From assembly GCA_029550965.1 (NCBI GenBank), contig JAKPGJ010000019.1, forward strand, positions 1 through 49,418: 49,418 bases of DNA. Reading direction: 5' to 3'. Shown here piece after piece: positions 16,963 through 25,435 of the stretch. The position numbers and the translations under genes were made by a program. Within the stretch, counting starts at the first letter, position 1. Every line of letters begins with the position of its first letter. The notes under the pieces were generated by a model, which saw only the letters and a program-made list of their open reading frames with translations, did not search any database and was not told the origin of the DNA. Source of the DNA: Bacillota bacterium. Its GTDB lineage: Bacteria; Bacillota; Clostridia; Oscillospirales; CAG-382.

Positions 16963-17580
16963 CTATTCTTTTCGGATTATTTCAGAAATCGCAAGCGCAA
17001 GCGCGTAGTGACCGTTCTCGTCGAGGTGCTCTTCGTCAATTTTGCTTGCAGATGCGACCTGCGCGGCGTCCAGAAACAGGCTTCCGGTTTTTTCGGCGAC
17101 TTTTTTGTACTCCGCCGCCAGCGCTTTGCTTTTTTGGACCGATTCCGCGTCGAACTCAATGTCATATCCCGGTTTCCAGACGTTTTCGCCGAGATGTATG
17201 GGCGATATAATCAGCACTTTTGCTTCCGGCGCGATGACGCGCGCTGACGCAGCCAGCGCGGCTAATCCAGAAGCTATTCCTTCTGGCGAAGCATTATATA
17301 CCGTTTTACAGTCGTTGGTGCCAAGCATGATAACGATATAATCCAGCGGAACATGCGAGCGCAGGCAGGGAATAAAGTAGTCGATTCCCTTTTTATACGG
17401 ATTGTTTATATCGTCAAACACGGTTGTCCGTCCGGGACACCCTTCTTCAATTACATAGTAGTTACCGCCGAGCAGTTCCTGAAGCCTGCCGGGATATCGT
17501 ACAGAACGGTCAAACCTGCCGGTGCCGTCCGGTTTTAGCCCGTAGGTGTTTGAATCTCCGAAACATAAAATGGTTTTCAT
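16963..17580 (-). CDS. SGNH/GDSL-family hydrolase (esterase)
   Basis: A 205-residue SGNH hydrolase. Block I: GDSNTYG with nucleophile Ser10. Block II Gly: GCPGRTT near residue 50. Block III: MLGTNDCK with the oxyanion Asn. Block V: DEEHLDENGH with the catalytic Asp and His, near residues 187-196. All four blocks are present. No signal peptide is seen, so it is probably cytoplasmic. Members act as acyl esterases, acetylxylan esterases or arylesterases; the substrate is not evident. It is a single-gene unit with its own promoter on the minus strand. Confidence 0.9.
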   Translation of the reverse strand: MKTILCFGDSNTYGLKPDGTGRFDRSVRYPGRLQELLGGNYYVIEEGCPGRTTVFDDINNPYKKGIDYFIPCLRSHVPLDYIVIMLGTNDCKTVYNASPEGIASGLAALAASARVIAPEAKVLIISPIHLGENVWKPGYDIEFDAESVQKSKALAAEYKKVAEKTGSLFLDAAQVASASKIDEEHLDENGHYALALAISEIIRKE

Positions 17581-17616
17581 ATGACCTTCACCCTAAATAA
17601 TACTAAATATATATGT

Positions 17617-17644
17617 ATTATATGTATTATTTCGGGTTTGTCAA
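17617..17644 (-). promoter_or_regulatory. Sigma-A type promoter for the SGNH hydrolase gene
   Basis: On the minus strand: TTGACA (17644-17639), 16-nt spacer, TATAAT (17622-17617), both consensus hexamers, about 37 nt upstream of the start codon. Confidence 0.8.
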
Positions 17645-17719
17645 TATAAAAACAAAAAAATCCGACGTTCGGAAGAATAAAAATACGCCAACAGTTTTCG
17701 GCGGCGAATCGTAACATTA

Positions 17720-17961
17720 TATTCAAATTATACAAACAATACACAAGGCCTACTTGGCGACGGAACGAGAGAGGACAGATATTATCCGAAAAAAATAATG
17801 GATGAAGTAGCGTTCGTTTCCGCCGGCGAATGCTATGCCGCGGCCATTCAAAAAGTCGGTACGCTCTGGGCGTGGGGAAAAACGAGTACGGTCTGATCGG
17901 AAACGGAAAAAGCGCGCATATCCATTCTCCCATAAAAATCGTTTACAAAACTGCTCCGTAA
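17720..17961 (+). pseudogene. RCC1-repeat protein remnant
   Basis: A fragment of about 80 codons with no start codon. In one frame it reads QGLLGDGTRED and then VSAGECYAAAIQKVGTLWAW, the typical RCC1 beta-propeller repeat (SAGxxHxxAIxxDGxLWAWG). At the A5 run after TGGGG (near 17877-17882) the frame breaks; adding one base gives NEYGLIGNGKSAHIHSPIKI and a TAA at 17959-17961. The 5' part of the gene is missing and the rest carries a 1-nt deletion, so this is a decayed gene. It lies in an otherwise gene-free 537-nt gap (17581-18117). Confidence 0.7.
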
Positions 17962-17981
17962 CACTTTACAGAAAAAAGCAA

Positions 17982-18013
17982 AGCCGGAAACGCGGATGTT
18001 TCCGGCTTTTTTC
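17982..18013 (+). terminator. Terminator after the RCC1 remnant
   Basis: Perfect 10-bp stem AGCCGGAAAC (17982-17991) with GTTTCCGGCT (17998-18007), 6-nt loop, then a T-run. A complete terminator remains at the end of the decayed gene. Confidence 0.85.
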
Positions 18014-18037
18014 TGCGGGGTATTTTGCAGAACGGTG

Positions 18038-18066
18038 TTGAGTTTATATCCATTTTGCGGTATATT
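18038..18066 (+). promoter_or_regulatory. Promoter for the HAD hydrolase gene
   Basis: TTGAGT (18038-18043), 17-nt spacer, TATATT (18061-18066), about 50 nt upstream of the TTG start. Confidence 0.6.
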
Positions 18067-18117
18067 GTTATTATGGGAGAAGAACACGCCGAATTTTTAT
18101 AAAAAGGATGTGGGCGG

Positions 18118-18981
18118 TTGAATAACAAACCGATTGTCGCGATCATGTATGATTTTGATAAAACGCTCTCGCCGAAGAACATGCAGGAGTATGCCTTTGT
18201 GCCCGGCATCGGCATGGACTCCGCGGCCTTCTGGCGCAAGTGTGACGAGCTCGCAAATTCGAACAACATGGACCCGATTCTTGCGTATATGTTCCTGATG
18301 AAACAGGAGTCGGAGGGAAAAATGCTGATCACTCGAGACGTGTTCAAGAAGCTGGGCAGGAGCGTACAGCTGTTTAAAGGGGTCAGAACCTGGTTTGACC
18401 GGGTAAACGCTTACGCGGAGAAGCTGGGGCTGACCGTAGAGCATTACATCCTTTCTTCCGGGCTGAAGGAAATCATCGAAGGCACTTCCATCGCGCGTTA
18501 CTTTACGAGAATATATGCCGCGGAGTTTTTATACAACGAACGGCAGGTGCCGATCTGGCCGGCGATGGCGCTGAATTATACGAGCAAAACGCAGTTCCTG
18601 TTCCGCATTAACAAAGGCGTTCTGGACGTGACCGAGCATGACGAGCTGAACGAATACACGCCCGAAAGCAAGCGCAGAATCCCGTTTCAAAACATGATTT
18701 ACGTCGGCGACGGACTGACGGACGTTCCCTGCATGAAGCTGTGCAAGGTAAACGGCGGTCATTCCATCGCGGTTTATCAGAACGACCGAAACGTAGCGGA
18801 AAATCTGCTCAGACAGGGACGGGTTGATTTTATCGCGCCTGCGGATTATTCAAGACACAGCAAAATGGAAAAAACGATTTTCGCTTTGCTCGATTTGATA
18901 AAGGCATACAACGCGCAGTTAAAAATGCATCTGGACGACATGGACGCGGCTCATCAAACCGATACAAAAGCAAACCCTTGA
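18118..18981 (+). CDS. HAD-superfamily phosphatase
   Basis: A 287-residue haloacid dehalogenase-like hydrolase. Motif I is YDFDKTLSP near residue 11 (nucleophile Asp and acid/base Asp), motif II the Ser in HYILSSGLKEI near residue 115, and motif IV IYVGDGLTDVPCM near residue 200. It resembles the phosphoserine phosphatase-like branch with a helical cap (about 20-105). The chosen TTG start has a GGATGTGGGCGG stretch upstream; an ATG nine codons later would remove strand 1, so TTG fits better. The substrate is unknown. It stands alone behind its own promoter. Confidence 0.87.
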   Translation: MNNKPIVAIMYDFDKTLSPKNMQEYAFVPGIGMDSAAFWRKCDELANSNNMDPILAYMFLMKQESEGKMLITRDVFKKLGRSVQLFKGVRTWFDRVNAYAEKLGLTVEHYILSSGLKEIIEGTSIARYFTRIYAAEFLYNERQVPIWPAMALNYTSKTQFLFRINKGVLDVTEHDELNEYTPESKRRIPFQNMIYVGDGLTDVPCMKLCKVNGGHSIAVYQNDRNVAENLLRQGRVDFIAPADYSRHSKMEKTIFALLDLIKAYNAQLKMHLDDMDAAHQTDTKANP

Positions 18982-19119
18982 AAGTCATAGCATTCAAGGA
19001 TTTGTTTTAAAAAATACGTTGAATTGTTTGCCGTTCTATAGAATGATATCCTTAACATATCCCGCTAAAAAAAGCCGGCGATTTGAGAATATATATGACG
19101 CATGAAAAGGAGGACTTTT

Positions 19120-19821
19120 TTGAAAGTCACCTTTATTCACCACAGCGGTTTCTTTGTCAATCAGGAGCGCGCTTGCTTTTTGTTTGATTACTGGAAAGGA
19201 CCGCTGCCGAATCCCCTCAAGATTCCGTTGTTTATCTTTGTCAGTCACGGGCACGGGGATCATTTCAATCCCGCCGTGCTGGACTATGGAAAGCGGTGGA
19301 ATAAGGTTCGCTGGATTTTTTCCGACGATATCGACCCAAAATATATACCGAGCGAACTGACGCCTTATGTCACAATCGCCGCGGCCGGCAACACCTACGC
19401 GCTCTCTGTCGGCGGCGCGGATATTTCCTTTACGGCCCTTCGCTCGACGGATATCGGCAACGCCTATCTCATCCGCTCCGGCGGCAAAACGCTGTATCAC
19501 GCGGGAGACCTTCATCTATGGCTCTGGCGCGAGGATCCGCAGGAAGACAGCGAGATGCAGGCCGCTTTTGAAAAAGAAATGGAAAAGCTGCGCGGACTTG
19601 CCATCGACGCCGCTTTTCTTCCGCTTGACCCCAGGCAGGGGCGCGACGCTTTTCTCGGCCTGGATTACACGGCGCGCATAGCGGATATAGAACGGATTTA
19701 TCCGATGCATTGCTGGCAGAATCTTGATATTATTAACGAATTGCTGGCAGACCCCTGTTCGGAGCCCTACCGCGACAGGATATGCCCGATTAGAAAGGAC
19801 GGATACGAAGATGAAATTTAA
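19120..19821 (+). CDS. MBL-fold metallo-hydrolase (UlaG-like)
   Basis: A 233-residue metallo-beta-lactamase-fold protein. The metal motif is SHGHGDHF with H43, H45, D47 and H48; a later HAGDLHLW segment supplies another ligand and MHCWQ near the end a further His. The fold resembles the UlaG/RomA group of general Zn hydrolases; the substrate is unknown. The TTG at 19120 is chosen as start because AAGGAGG (19107-19113) lies 6 nt upstream; the in-frame ATG at 19102 precedes that site. The 3' end overlaps the glyoxalase gene by 11 nt, so the two are translationally coupled. Confidence 0.88.
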   Translation: MKVTFIHHSGFFVNQERACFLFDYWKGPLPNPLKIPLFIFVSHGHGDHFNPAVLDYGKRWNKVRWIFSDDIDPKYIPSELTPYVTIAAAGNTYALSVGGADISFTALRSTDIGNAYLIRSGGKTLYHAGDLHLWLWREDPQEDSEMQAAFEKEMEKLRGLAIDAAFLPLDPRQGRDAFLGLDYTARIADIERIYPMHCWQNLDIINELLADPCSEPYRDRICPIRKDGYEDEI

Positions 19822-20182
19822 AATGGTACATGAGAATTACAATGTCAGGGATTTGGACGTTTCTCTAAAATTCTACGAGGAAGCGCTCGGCCTTAAGGAA
19901 GTGCGCCGCATAAACGCGAAAGACGGCTCCTTCGTCATTGTCTATCTTGGCAACGAGGAGAGCGATTTTCAGCTCGAGCTCACCTGGCTGCGCGATATGG
20001 ACCGCCCCTACGACCTTGGCGACTGCGAGTTTCATCTCGCCTTTCAGGTGGACGATTTTGACGCCGCCTATGCCAAGCATAAGGAAATGGGCTGCATTTG
20101 CTACGAGAACCCCGCAATGGGAATTTACTTCATTACGGACCCTGACGGATACTGGCTGGAAATCATCCCCGCCAAAAAGTAA
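19811..20182 (+). CDS. Glyoxalase/VOC-family protein, lactoylglutathione lyase-like
   Basis: A 123-residue vicinal oxygen chelate protein. The four GLO1-type metal positions are present: H7 (MVHENYNV), E56 (LELTW), H75 (EFHLAFQVDD) and E117 (YWLEIIP). Glyoxalase I isomerises the hemithioacetal of methylglyoxal and a thiol. The ATG at 19811 with AAAGGACGG upstream gives the canonical N-terminus; the frame stays open earlier inside the previous gene. The overlap with an MBL hydrolase is notable because glyoxalase II is also an MBL enzyme, though that neighbour is not a clear glyoxalase II. Confidence 0.9.
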   Translation: MKFKMVHENYNVRDLDVSLKFYEEALGLKEVRRINAKDGSFVIVYLGNEESDFQLELTWLRDMDRPYDLGDCEFHLAFQVDDFDAAYAKHKEMGCICYENPAMGIYFITDPDGYWLEIIPAKK

Positions 20183-20204
20183 CGCTTGCAAACCTCTAAT
20201 GAAA

Positions 20205-20246
20205 TCGCCGCCGGTCTTAAAAGCCGACGGCGAATCTTTATTTTTC
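20205..20246 (+). terminator. Terminator after the MBL-glyoxalase pair
   Basis: Stem TCGCCGCCGG (20205 on) with CCGACGGCGA (20224-20233), one mismatch, followed by ATCTTTATTTTT. Confidence 0.78.
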
Positions 20247-20287
20247 ACGCGTTATAAAAAGCGGCCGAAGCAATATTTATTTTGAAG

Positions 20288-20316
20288 TTGACAAGCGCTT
20301 TGGCGTTTAGTATCAT
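20288..20316 (+). promoter_or_regulatory. Promoter with a LacI-like palindrome for the GH116 gene
   Basis: TTGACA (20288-20293), 17-nt spacer, TATCAT (20311-20316). An 8-bp palindrome with a central CG, AAGCGCTT (20294-20301), sits directly after the -35 box, as LacI-family operators often do. Repressor binding is an inference. Confidence 0.65.
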
Positions 20317-20352
20317 ACGGTTAACTATAAAATCTGAAAGGTGCATTTTTTA

Positions 20353-22716
20353 ATGTTTTACTACCCGCATAAAGACCTTATCCGCTTTCCGCTCGGCGGT
20401 CTCGGCGCAGGCATGATCGGTTTTACCGGAACCGGCAGCTGGAACAGCGTGTCGCTGCGCCATCACCCGGATTTGTTTCACAATCCCAACGTATTCAGCG
20501 CCATCGCGGTTTTGGGCGACAACCCTGCGGCAAGGGTTGTGGAAGCGCAGATTCCCGACGTGGAAATTTTTGCGAATCTTCGCGCCGGCGGTTTTGGCAC
20601 CACCGGCAAAAGCGACGGTTTGCCGCGGTTCCGAAACGGGAAATTTTATGTCGCTTTTCCTTTCGCGAAGCTAAATTTGCAGGATGACGACATCCCGGTT
20701 CAGGCGAGCGTTACCGCGTGGAGCCCGTTCATCCCGGGCGACATCGACACGTCGTCCTACCCGTTTGCCGCGCTGGAATATACGTTTACGAACGCGAGCA
20801 GTCAAACAATTAAGGCGGTGTACAGCTTTAACGCTTTTAATTTCATGAAGCTGACGAACGCGGCATATGTATCGGCGGGCGAAAACTACTTTCTGCTGGG
20901 AGAGCCAAAATCCGATGAAAAACCGGAGCAGGAAGGCGTTTTTTGCGCGGCTGTCGACGAACCCGCGTATGTAAACGCCGCGTGGTTTCGGGGCGACTGG
21001 TTTGACGCGGCGACCCTGTTATGGAAGGACATTTGCGAAGGCAGAGTAAAATCGGCGGTGCATACCGATATCGAAAAAGGACAAAGCCCGGGCGCGTCTT
21101 TACAGGTGCCGTTTACGTTAGCCCCCGGCGAGCGCAAGACCATTACGGTGCGCCTGTCCTGGTATGTTCCTTACTCGAATTTATGTATCGGCAGAACGCC
21201 GATTTCCGAAGGGGAGCCTTTTTACAGACCGTGGTACGTCAGCGTTTTTGACAGCATCGAGCAGGCAAACGCTGCATGGAAAGCGCTGTATGCGTCGCTG
21301 CGCAGCCGTACGGCCGCGTTTACGGACGCCTTCCTGAAAAGCACGCTGCCCAAAGAAATTCTCGAAGCGGTCGCCGCGAACCTGTCTATCCTGAAATCCC
21401 CGACCATTTTGCGCCAGAAGGACGGGCGCATGTGGGCCTGGGAGGGAAGCGGAGACAAAGAGGGCTCCTGCTACGGGAGCTGCACGCATGTCTGGAACTA
21501 CGCGCAGGCGATTTGCAATCTCTTTCCACCGCTGGAGCGCACGCTTCGGGAAACCGAGTTTAATGAAATGCTGCACGAAACCGGTCATCAGCAGTTCCGC
21601 GTATATTTGCCGATTCGCAGACCGGAGCATGATTTTTACGCGGCCGCGGACGGTCAGCTGGGCGGCATCATCAAGGTTTACCGCGATTGGCGCATCTCCG
21701 GAAACACAGAGTGGCTTCGTTCGCTGTGGCAAAAAGTAACCCTGAGCCTGCAGTACTGCATCCGGCAGTGGGACCCCGAACGCAGGGGAACCATCCGGCA
21801 TCCGCACCATAACACGTACGATATCGAGTTCTGGGGTTCCAACGGCATGACCACCGGCTTTTACCTGGGCGCGCTAAAAGCCTATATCGCGATGGGAAAA
21901 GCGCTGAACGAAGATACGGCCGAATACGAAGAATTGTATGCAAAAGGGCGCCGATTCATGGAGGAAGAGCTTTTCAACGGCGAATATTTTTACCAGAAAA
22001 CCGAATGGAAAGACCTAAATGTGCCTTTTCGATACGAACACGAGAATATAGAGATGCAAGCCCTGCTTCGGGAAGAAGGACCTAAATATCAGTATGGAAC
22101 GGGCTGTCTTTCCGACGGCGTGCTGGGCGTCTGGCTGGCGGAACTGAGCGGACTTATCGATATTATATCGGAAGAAAAGCTGACTAAAAATCTGCGCAGT
22201 ATTTATACGTATAACTTTAAAAGAGATTTGTCACATCACGCGAATCCGCAGCGTCCCGGCTATGCGCTGAATCAGGAGGGCGGACTGCTGCTTTGCACCT
22301 GGCCGCGCGGCGGAAAACCGTCGCTGCCCTTCGTTTACTGCGACGAAGTATGGACAGGCATCGAGTATCAGGTCGCTTCTCATCTAATATCGAAAGGTTT
22401 CGTCCGGGAAGGGCTGGAAATCGTGAAAACCTGCAGAGCGCGTTACGACGGCAGAAAACGCAATCCTTTTAACGAATACGAATGCGGCAACTGGTACGCC
22501 AGAGCGTTGGCGTCGTACAGCCTGCTCTGGGCATATACCGGCGTTCGATACGACGCGGTTGACAAAACCCTGTATTACAGCTTAAAAAACGCGAACGATT
22601 ATAGCGTTTTCCTTTCGACCGAAACGGGATACGGCGTCGTGCATGTGCGGGGCGGACAGGTAAAAGTGGAAGTTGTAGAGGGAAAAATTGATATTCAGAA
22701 TTATGTAGAAGTGTAA
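20353..22716 (+). CDS. GH116-family glycoside hydrolase (beta-glucosidase/glucosylceramidase-like)
   Basis: A 787-residue cytoplasmic enzyme of the GH116/DUF608 family. The N-terminal beta domain starts with FPLGGLGAGMIGFTGTGSWN, the family signature. The (alpha/alpha)6 catalytic domain covers about 350-760, with YGSCTHVWNYAQAI, the HNTYDIEFWGSNG segment, which by family comparison should carry the nucleophile Glu, and CDEVWTGIEYQVA, which probably holds the acid/base Asp. Family members cleave beta-glucosides or beta-xylosides. The ATG at 20353 is used; GAAAGGTGC lies 11 nt upstream, and an in-frame GTG at 20341 is less likely. No signal peptide and no transporter nearby, so substrate entry is unclear. 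Confidence 0.88.
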   Translation: MFYYPHKDLIRFPLGGLGAGMIGFTGTGSWNSVSLRHHPDLFHNPNVFSAIAVLGDNPAARVVEAQIPDVEIFANLRAGGFGTTGKSDGLPRFRNGKFYVAFPFAKLNLQDDDIPVQASVTAWSPFIPGDIDTSSYPFAALEYTFTNASSQTIKAVYSFNAFNFMKLTNAAYVSAGENYFLLGEPKSDEKPEQEGVFCAAVDEPAYVNAAWFRGDWFDAATLLWKDICEGRVKSAVHTDIEKGQSPGASLQVPFTLAPGERKTITVRLSWYVPYSNLCIGRTPISEGEPFYRPWYVSVFDSIEQANAAWKALYASLRSRTAAFTDAFLKSTLPKEILEAVAANLSILKSPTILRQKDGRMWAWEGSGDKEGSCYGSCTHVWNYAQAICNLFPPLERTLRETEFNEMLHETGHQQFRVYLPIRRPEHDFYAAADGQLGGIIKVYRDWRISGNTEWLRSLWQKVTLSLQYCIRQWDPERRGTIRHPHHNTYDIEFWGSNGMTTGFYLGALKAYIAMGKALNEDTAEYEELYAKGRRFMEEELFNGEYFYQKTEWKDLNVPFRYEHENIEMQALLREEGPKYQYGTGCLSDGVLGVWLAELSGLIDIISEEKLTKNLRSIYTYNFKRDLSHHANPQRPGYALNQEGGLLLCTWPRGGKPSLPFVYCDEVWTGIEYQVASHLISKGFVREGLEIVKTCRARYDGRKRNPFNEYECGNWYARALASYSLLWAYTGVRYDAVDKTLYYSLKNANDYSVFLSTETGYGVVHVRGGQVKVEVVEGKIDIQNYVEV

Positions 22717-22726
22717 AAAAAAAGAG

Positions 22727-22763
22727 AAGTCCGAAAACGCTTGAACGGTTTTCGGACTTTTTT
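22727..22763 (+). terminator. Bidirectional terminator between GH116 and lemA-like genes
   Basis: Perfect 12-bp stem (22727-22738 with 22748-22759) with a T-run on the right and an A-run on the left, placed between convergent genes. Confidence 0.88.
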
Positions 22764-22781
22764 AGCAAGAAGCTATGTAGA

Positions 22782-23450
22782 TTAAAAGAACACGCTTTTG
22801 GCCTTTTCCTTAATCTCTTTGGAAGCGACGAAAGGAATTCTCGTGGTGTATCCGTTTTTGGCGGCCACTATTTTCTTGGTCGGCCATGCGAAGATATCCC
22901 GGTTCCACTGATCGATCGTATCGTTGTAGAGTTCTCTTGCCGCCGTGATTTCTCTTTGCAGATACATATTCTGCTGCATGGCGTCGGCGATTTCGCGATG
23001 CGCGGCAAGGTCGGGATAATTCTCGAACGCGACATTAAAGTTTCTGGATACAGTGTCCAGTTGTCCGCTGAGTTCGTTGCGCGCCGCGTCGGCGTCGCCG
23101 GTGTTTCCGGACCTGTATTTCGCGATGTTTTCAAAAGTGCTCTTATCCAGGTCGATCGCTTTTTCCAAAAGACGCGCGCAGTTTTGAAGCACCATCACTC
23201 TCTGTTCCAGAAAATTGTCGATCTGAGAGGCATTTCTTTGAATTTTCTGCTGCAACTGGTCGAAATGATTTTGCGCTTTTATTTTCATAAACAGGAAAAT
23301 AAGCCCCGGAATTATCCCGCAAACCCATAATAAAATTTCGAAAATCTTTGACCCGATGCCGACTGTGACCGGAATTTTCTTAACAATGACGTTCGTGTCA
23401 AGGCCTTCCTCTCTGATCTCCGGATTAAGCTCGTCTAATTGATTTGCCAT
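22782..23450 (-). CDS. LemA family protein
   Basis: A 222-residue membrane-anchored LemA protein. A single membrane segment lies at about 34-55, preceded by an acidic N-terminal stretch of 30 residues that is longer than in usual LemA proteins. The rest is helical, with the family features RVMVLQNCARLLEKA, AFENYPDLAAHREIADAMQQ and AARELYNDTIDQWNRDIFAWP. LemA proteins are widespread and poorly understood; some link to envelope or TPM-domain proteins. Here the partner is a 534-residue membrane protein 28 nt upstream in the same operon. AAAAGGAGG precedes the ATG. Confidence 0.9.
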   Translation of the reverse strand: MANQLDELNPEIREEGLDTNVIVKKIPVTVGIGSKIFEILLWVCGIIPGLIFLFMKIKAQNHFDQLQQKIQRNASQIDNFLEQRVMVLQNCARLLEKAIDLDKSTFENIAKYRSGNTGDADAARNELSGQLDTVSRNFNVAFENYPDLAAHREIADAMQQNMYLQREITAARELYNDTIDQWNRDIFAWPTKKIVAAKNGYTTRIPFVASKEIKEKAKSVFF

Positions 23451-23478
23451 GATAAATCCTCCTTTTTATCGTTAAACA

Positions 23479-25083
23479 TTAAAAAATACATAAACCGTCG
23501 CGCCTTGCGATAACGTTTCCGCTTTTTGCCGCTTCTTCTGACGCAACGCGGAAATTTTCGCTGTTCTCAACCGGCAGGTATTCGTCCCATTCGACCGGCA
23601 CATTGTGCATGCGGCCGTCGCCGCCGCGCACAGGCACGACGACAACCCGCTTCATAATGTCGTAGGAATATGCGGTAACGCAGATTTCGTCCGTATTGTC
23701 ATTGGAGCCGACATAAGATGATTTCAAAATAGCCGGCGTTTTGGTTTTCGGATGCACAACATATGTATAATCCATCGCGTTCGCCAACGCTTCATATTCT
23801 TTATGCGCGTATAACTGCGAATAATCGGGTATGGGTTTCAGCGAATGCACCGGCCTTTCCTGATACAAAGGAATGGCCCAGAGCGGCGCGAAATCAAAAT
23901 ATACTGCTTTAAAGAATTCTGCGTTCTTTTCCAAAAAGTTTTTGCGAATAATATCGTAAGAATAATAGATATAGTCTTCTGGCAGCAGATTGATCGCTCG
24001 GCCCTGACTGTGATGGGATATGATTCTGTTTGTCCGCTTTAATTTTATGAAATTAAAGTCGTCGCCATAACCGATTTTCGAGCGGATTAAAGCGACCATG
24101 TTGGTTTGCGCCAGCGGCGTGAAAAGCGTTCTGAACTGAACTTCGTTGTTTCGGTCCAGCGCGTCGAACAGGACTTCGAAATCGGTATTCGACATGCTCA
24201 TGAAATCGCCGTCCGAACGAATCGCTTTATCGGTCATTCGCTTTAACTTCTTTTCGCCGCGCTTTACAAGTTTTTCAATTTCCTTGTCGCTTTTCTGTTC
24301 CAGATGTGAAGCGTCCCGGCTGAAGGATAAATCGGGGCCGCCCTGCGAACAGTAATTCAGCACGACCTGCGTATGGTAGAAAGGCTTCGGCTTCGTTACG
24401 GTGGCGTGGAGCGTCTCCGTTTTTACTCGCGTTCTCGTTTTGCCGCTGCTGTCGCGATAGGTTTCTGTCCAGGTAATCGTTTTATAACCGTGATATGTTT
24501 CCGTACCCATTCTGTGAATCAGCTTTCTTTCGAACAAAAACGGGTTTTGGTTATAGTTTCCGGCCAACAAATCCACGGTCGACTGCTCGTTTTCAAGATA
24601 ATCGCCGAAATCATAATTAATTCTCATATCGGCTTCCTGTTTTGCGGAAAAGTGGTCGTCAAAGGAAAGCAGGGGAATCGTCGACTCTATAATATGTAAC
24701 GCGTCTTTGTCCGTAAAGAGCTGGTTGAGCGGGAGCATTTGCTTGTGGGCTTCTGACAGCAGCTCGTCCGCTTTCTGATCCGCTTCCGCGATCTCTGCGC
24801 GCAGCGCTCTGATTTTCGGCGTTGTTTTCAGGACGACGAGCGGTATCAGCAGAACCGTGACGCACATCAGCACGCGAAAAAACCTTGCTATGTTCAGTTT
24901 TTTCTTCAGCACGACTAAATTTTCTTTATATAATTCGTACTGCTTTACGGTTTCGCGGTTCTTTTCGATGTCTATGCCGGACTGCGATACGAGTTTTTCA
25001 AAAAACTTTTCGGCGTTCTCGGCGTGGAGATGTTTATATTTCTTTTCGTACTCTTCCAGCGGGTTCAAAATTAAAGCGCTCAT
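23479..25083 (-). CDS. 534-residue single-pass membrane protein, LemA partner, function unknown
   Basis: I do not recognise a named family. A charged N-terminal helical region (1-65) precedes one membrane segment at about 69-86, then a coiled coil (88-115) and a large, probably outside or cytoplasmic, mixed alpha/beta region to 534. That region contains a Thr/Lys-rich strand part (TETYHGYKTITWTETYR) and a polar helical part (EKLVKRGEKKLKRM). No catalytic motif is seen. AGGGAGG precedes the ATG and a promoter lies 22 nt further up. Transcription continues into the LemA gene, suggesting a two-component membrane module. Long proteins paired with LemA occur in other Bacillota and mollicutes, as far as I recall. 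Confidence 0.8.
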   Translation of the reverse strand: MSALILNPLEEYEKKYKHLHAENAEKFFEKLVSQSGIDIEKNRETVKQYELYKENLVVLKKKLNIARFFRVLMCVTVLLIPLVVLKTTPKIRALRAEIAEADQKADELLSEAHKQMLPLNQLFTDKDALHIIESTIPLLSFDDHFSAKQEADMRINYDFGDYLENEQSTVDLLAGNYNQNPFLFERKLIHRMGTETYHGYKTITWTETYRDSSGKTRTRVKTETLHATVTKPKPFYHTQVVLNYCSQGGPDLSFSRDASHLEQKSDKEIEKLVKRGEKKLKRMTDKAIRSDGDFMSMSNTDFEVLFDALDRNNEVQFRTLFTPLAQTNMVALIRSKIGYGDDFNFIKLKRTNRIISHHSQGRAINLLPEDYIYYSYDIIRKNFLEKNAEFFKAVYFDFAPLWAIPLYQERPVHSLKPIPDYSQLYAHKEYEALANAMDYTYVVHPKTKTPAILKSSYVGSNDNTDEICVTAYSYDIMKRVVVVPVRGGDGRMHNVPVEWDEYLPVENSENFRVASEEAAKSGNVIARRDGLCIF

Positions 25084-25104
25084 TTTCGCCCTCCCTTATT
25101 CGAC

Positions 25105-25132
25105 ATTATACAATATTTTTTGATATAGTCAA
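25105..25132 (-). promoter_or_regulatory. Promoter of the LemA operon
   Basis: Minus strand: TTGACT (25132-25127), 16-nt spacer, TATAAT (25110-25105), then a short leader to the AGGGAGG site. Confidence 0.78.
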
Positions 25133-25133
25133 T

Positions 25134-25238
25134 ATGTTTTACGAAAAATTGGCAAAACGAAAGCTGCTTTTCCATTTGATGAAGGCTTCTCATAGTATGA
25201 CGGTTGGTTTGGATATGTATAGCAAAATTCTTTTATAA
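25134..25238 (+). CDS. Possible 34-residue ORF or gene remnant
   Basis: ATG at 25134, stop TAA at 25236-25238, beginning MFYEKLAKRKLLFHLMKASH. The peptide looks protein-like and could be the N-terminus of a decayed membrane protein, but no ribosome site precedes it and no homology is certain. It overlaps the divergent LemA promoter region. Confidence 0.2.
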   Translation: MFYEKLAKRKLLFHLMKASHSMTVGLDMYSKILL

Positions 25239-25272
25239 TACTAAAAAAAGCGGACAGGAGTATTTTGATATA

Positions 25273-25307
25273 AAATAAAAAAAGGTTTGATACTTTCATA
25301 TCAAACC
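25273..25307 (-). terminator. Terminator of tRNA-Ser
   Basis: Stem 25299-25307 with 25284-25292 (9 bp, perfect, 6-nt loop). Read on the minus strand it is followed by TTTTTTTATTTT, 13 nt after the tRNA 3' end. Confidence 0.85.
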
Positions 25308-25319
25308 GAAGACAGAATT

Positions 25320-25408
25320 TGGCGGAGAGGGCGGGATTCGAACCCGCGTGAGGTTTCCCTCAAACTGATTTCGAGTCAGCCCCGTTATGACCACTTCGAT
25401 ACCTCTCC
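25320..25408 (-). tRNA. tRNA-Ser, anticodon CGA
   Basis: On the minus strand the gene begins GGAGAGG at 25408 and ends CCTCTCC, discriminator G, and an encoded CCA (25322-25320). The anticodon loop is CTCGAAA, giving CGA, which reads UCG. A long variable arm (GAGGGAAACCTC) and the TTCGAATCC T-loop fit a class II serine tRNA. It has its own promoter and terminator. Confidence 0.96.
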
Positions 25409-25435
25409 GTATTCGATTGCTTAACACGCTCCAAA

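Noticed and set aside
22868-23134. Alternative minus-strand frame within the LemA gene.
   Set aside because: Out of frame with clear LemA homology.
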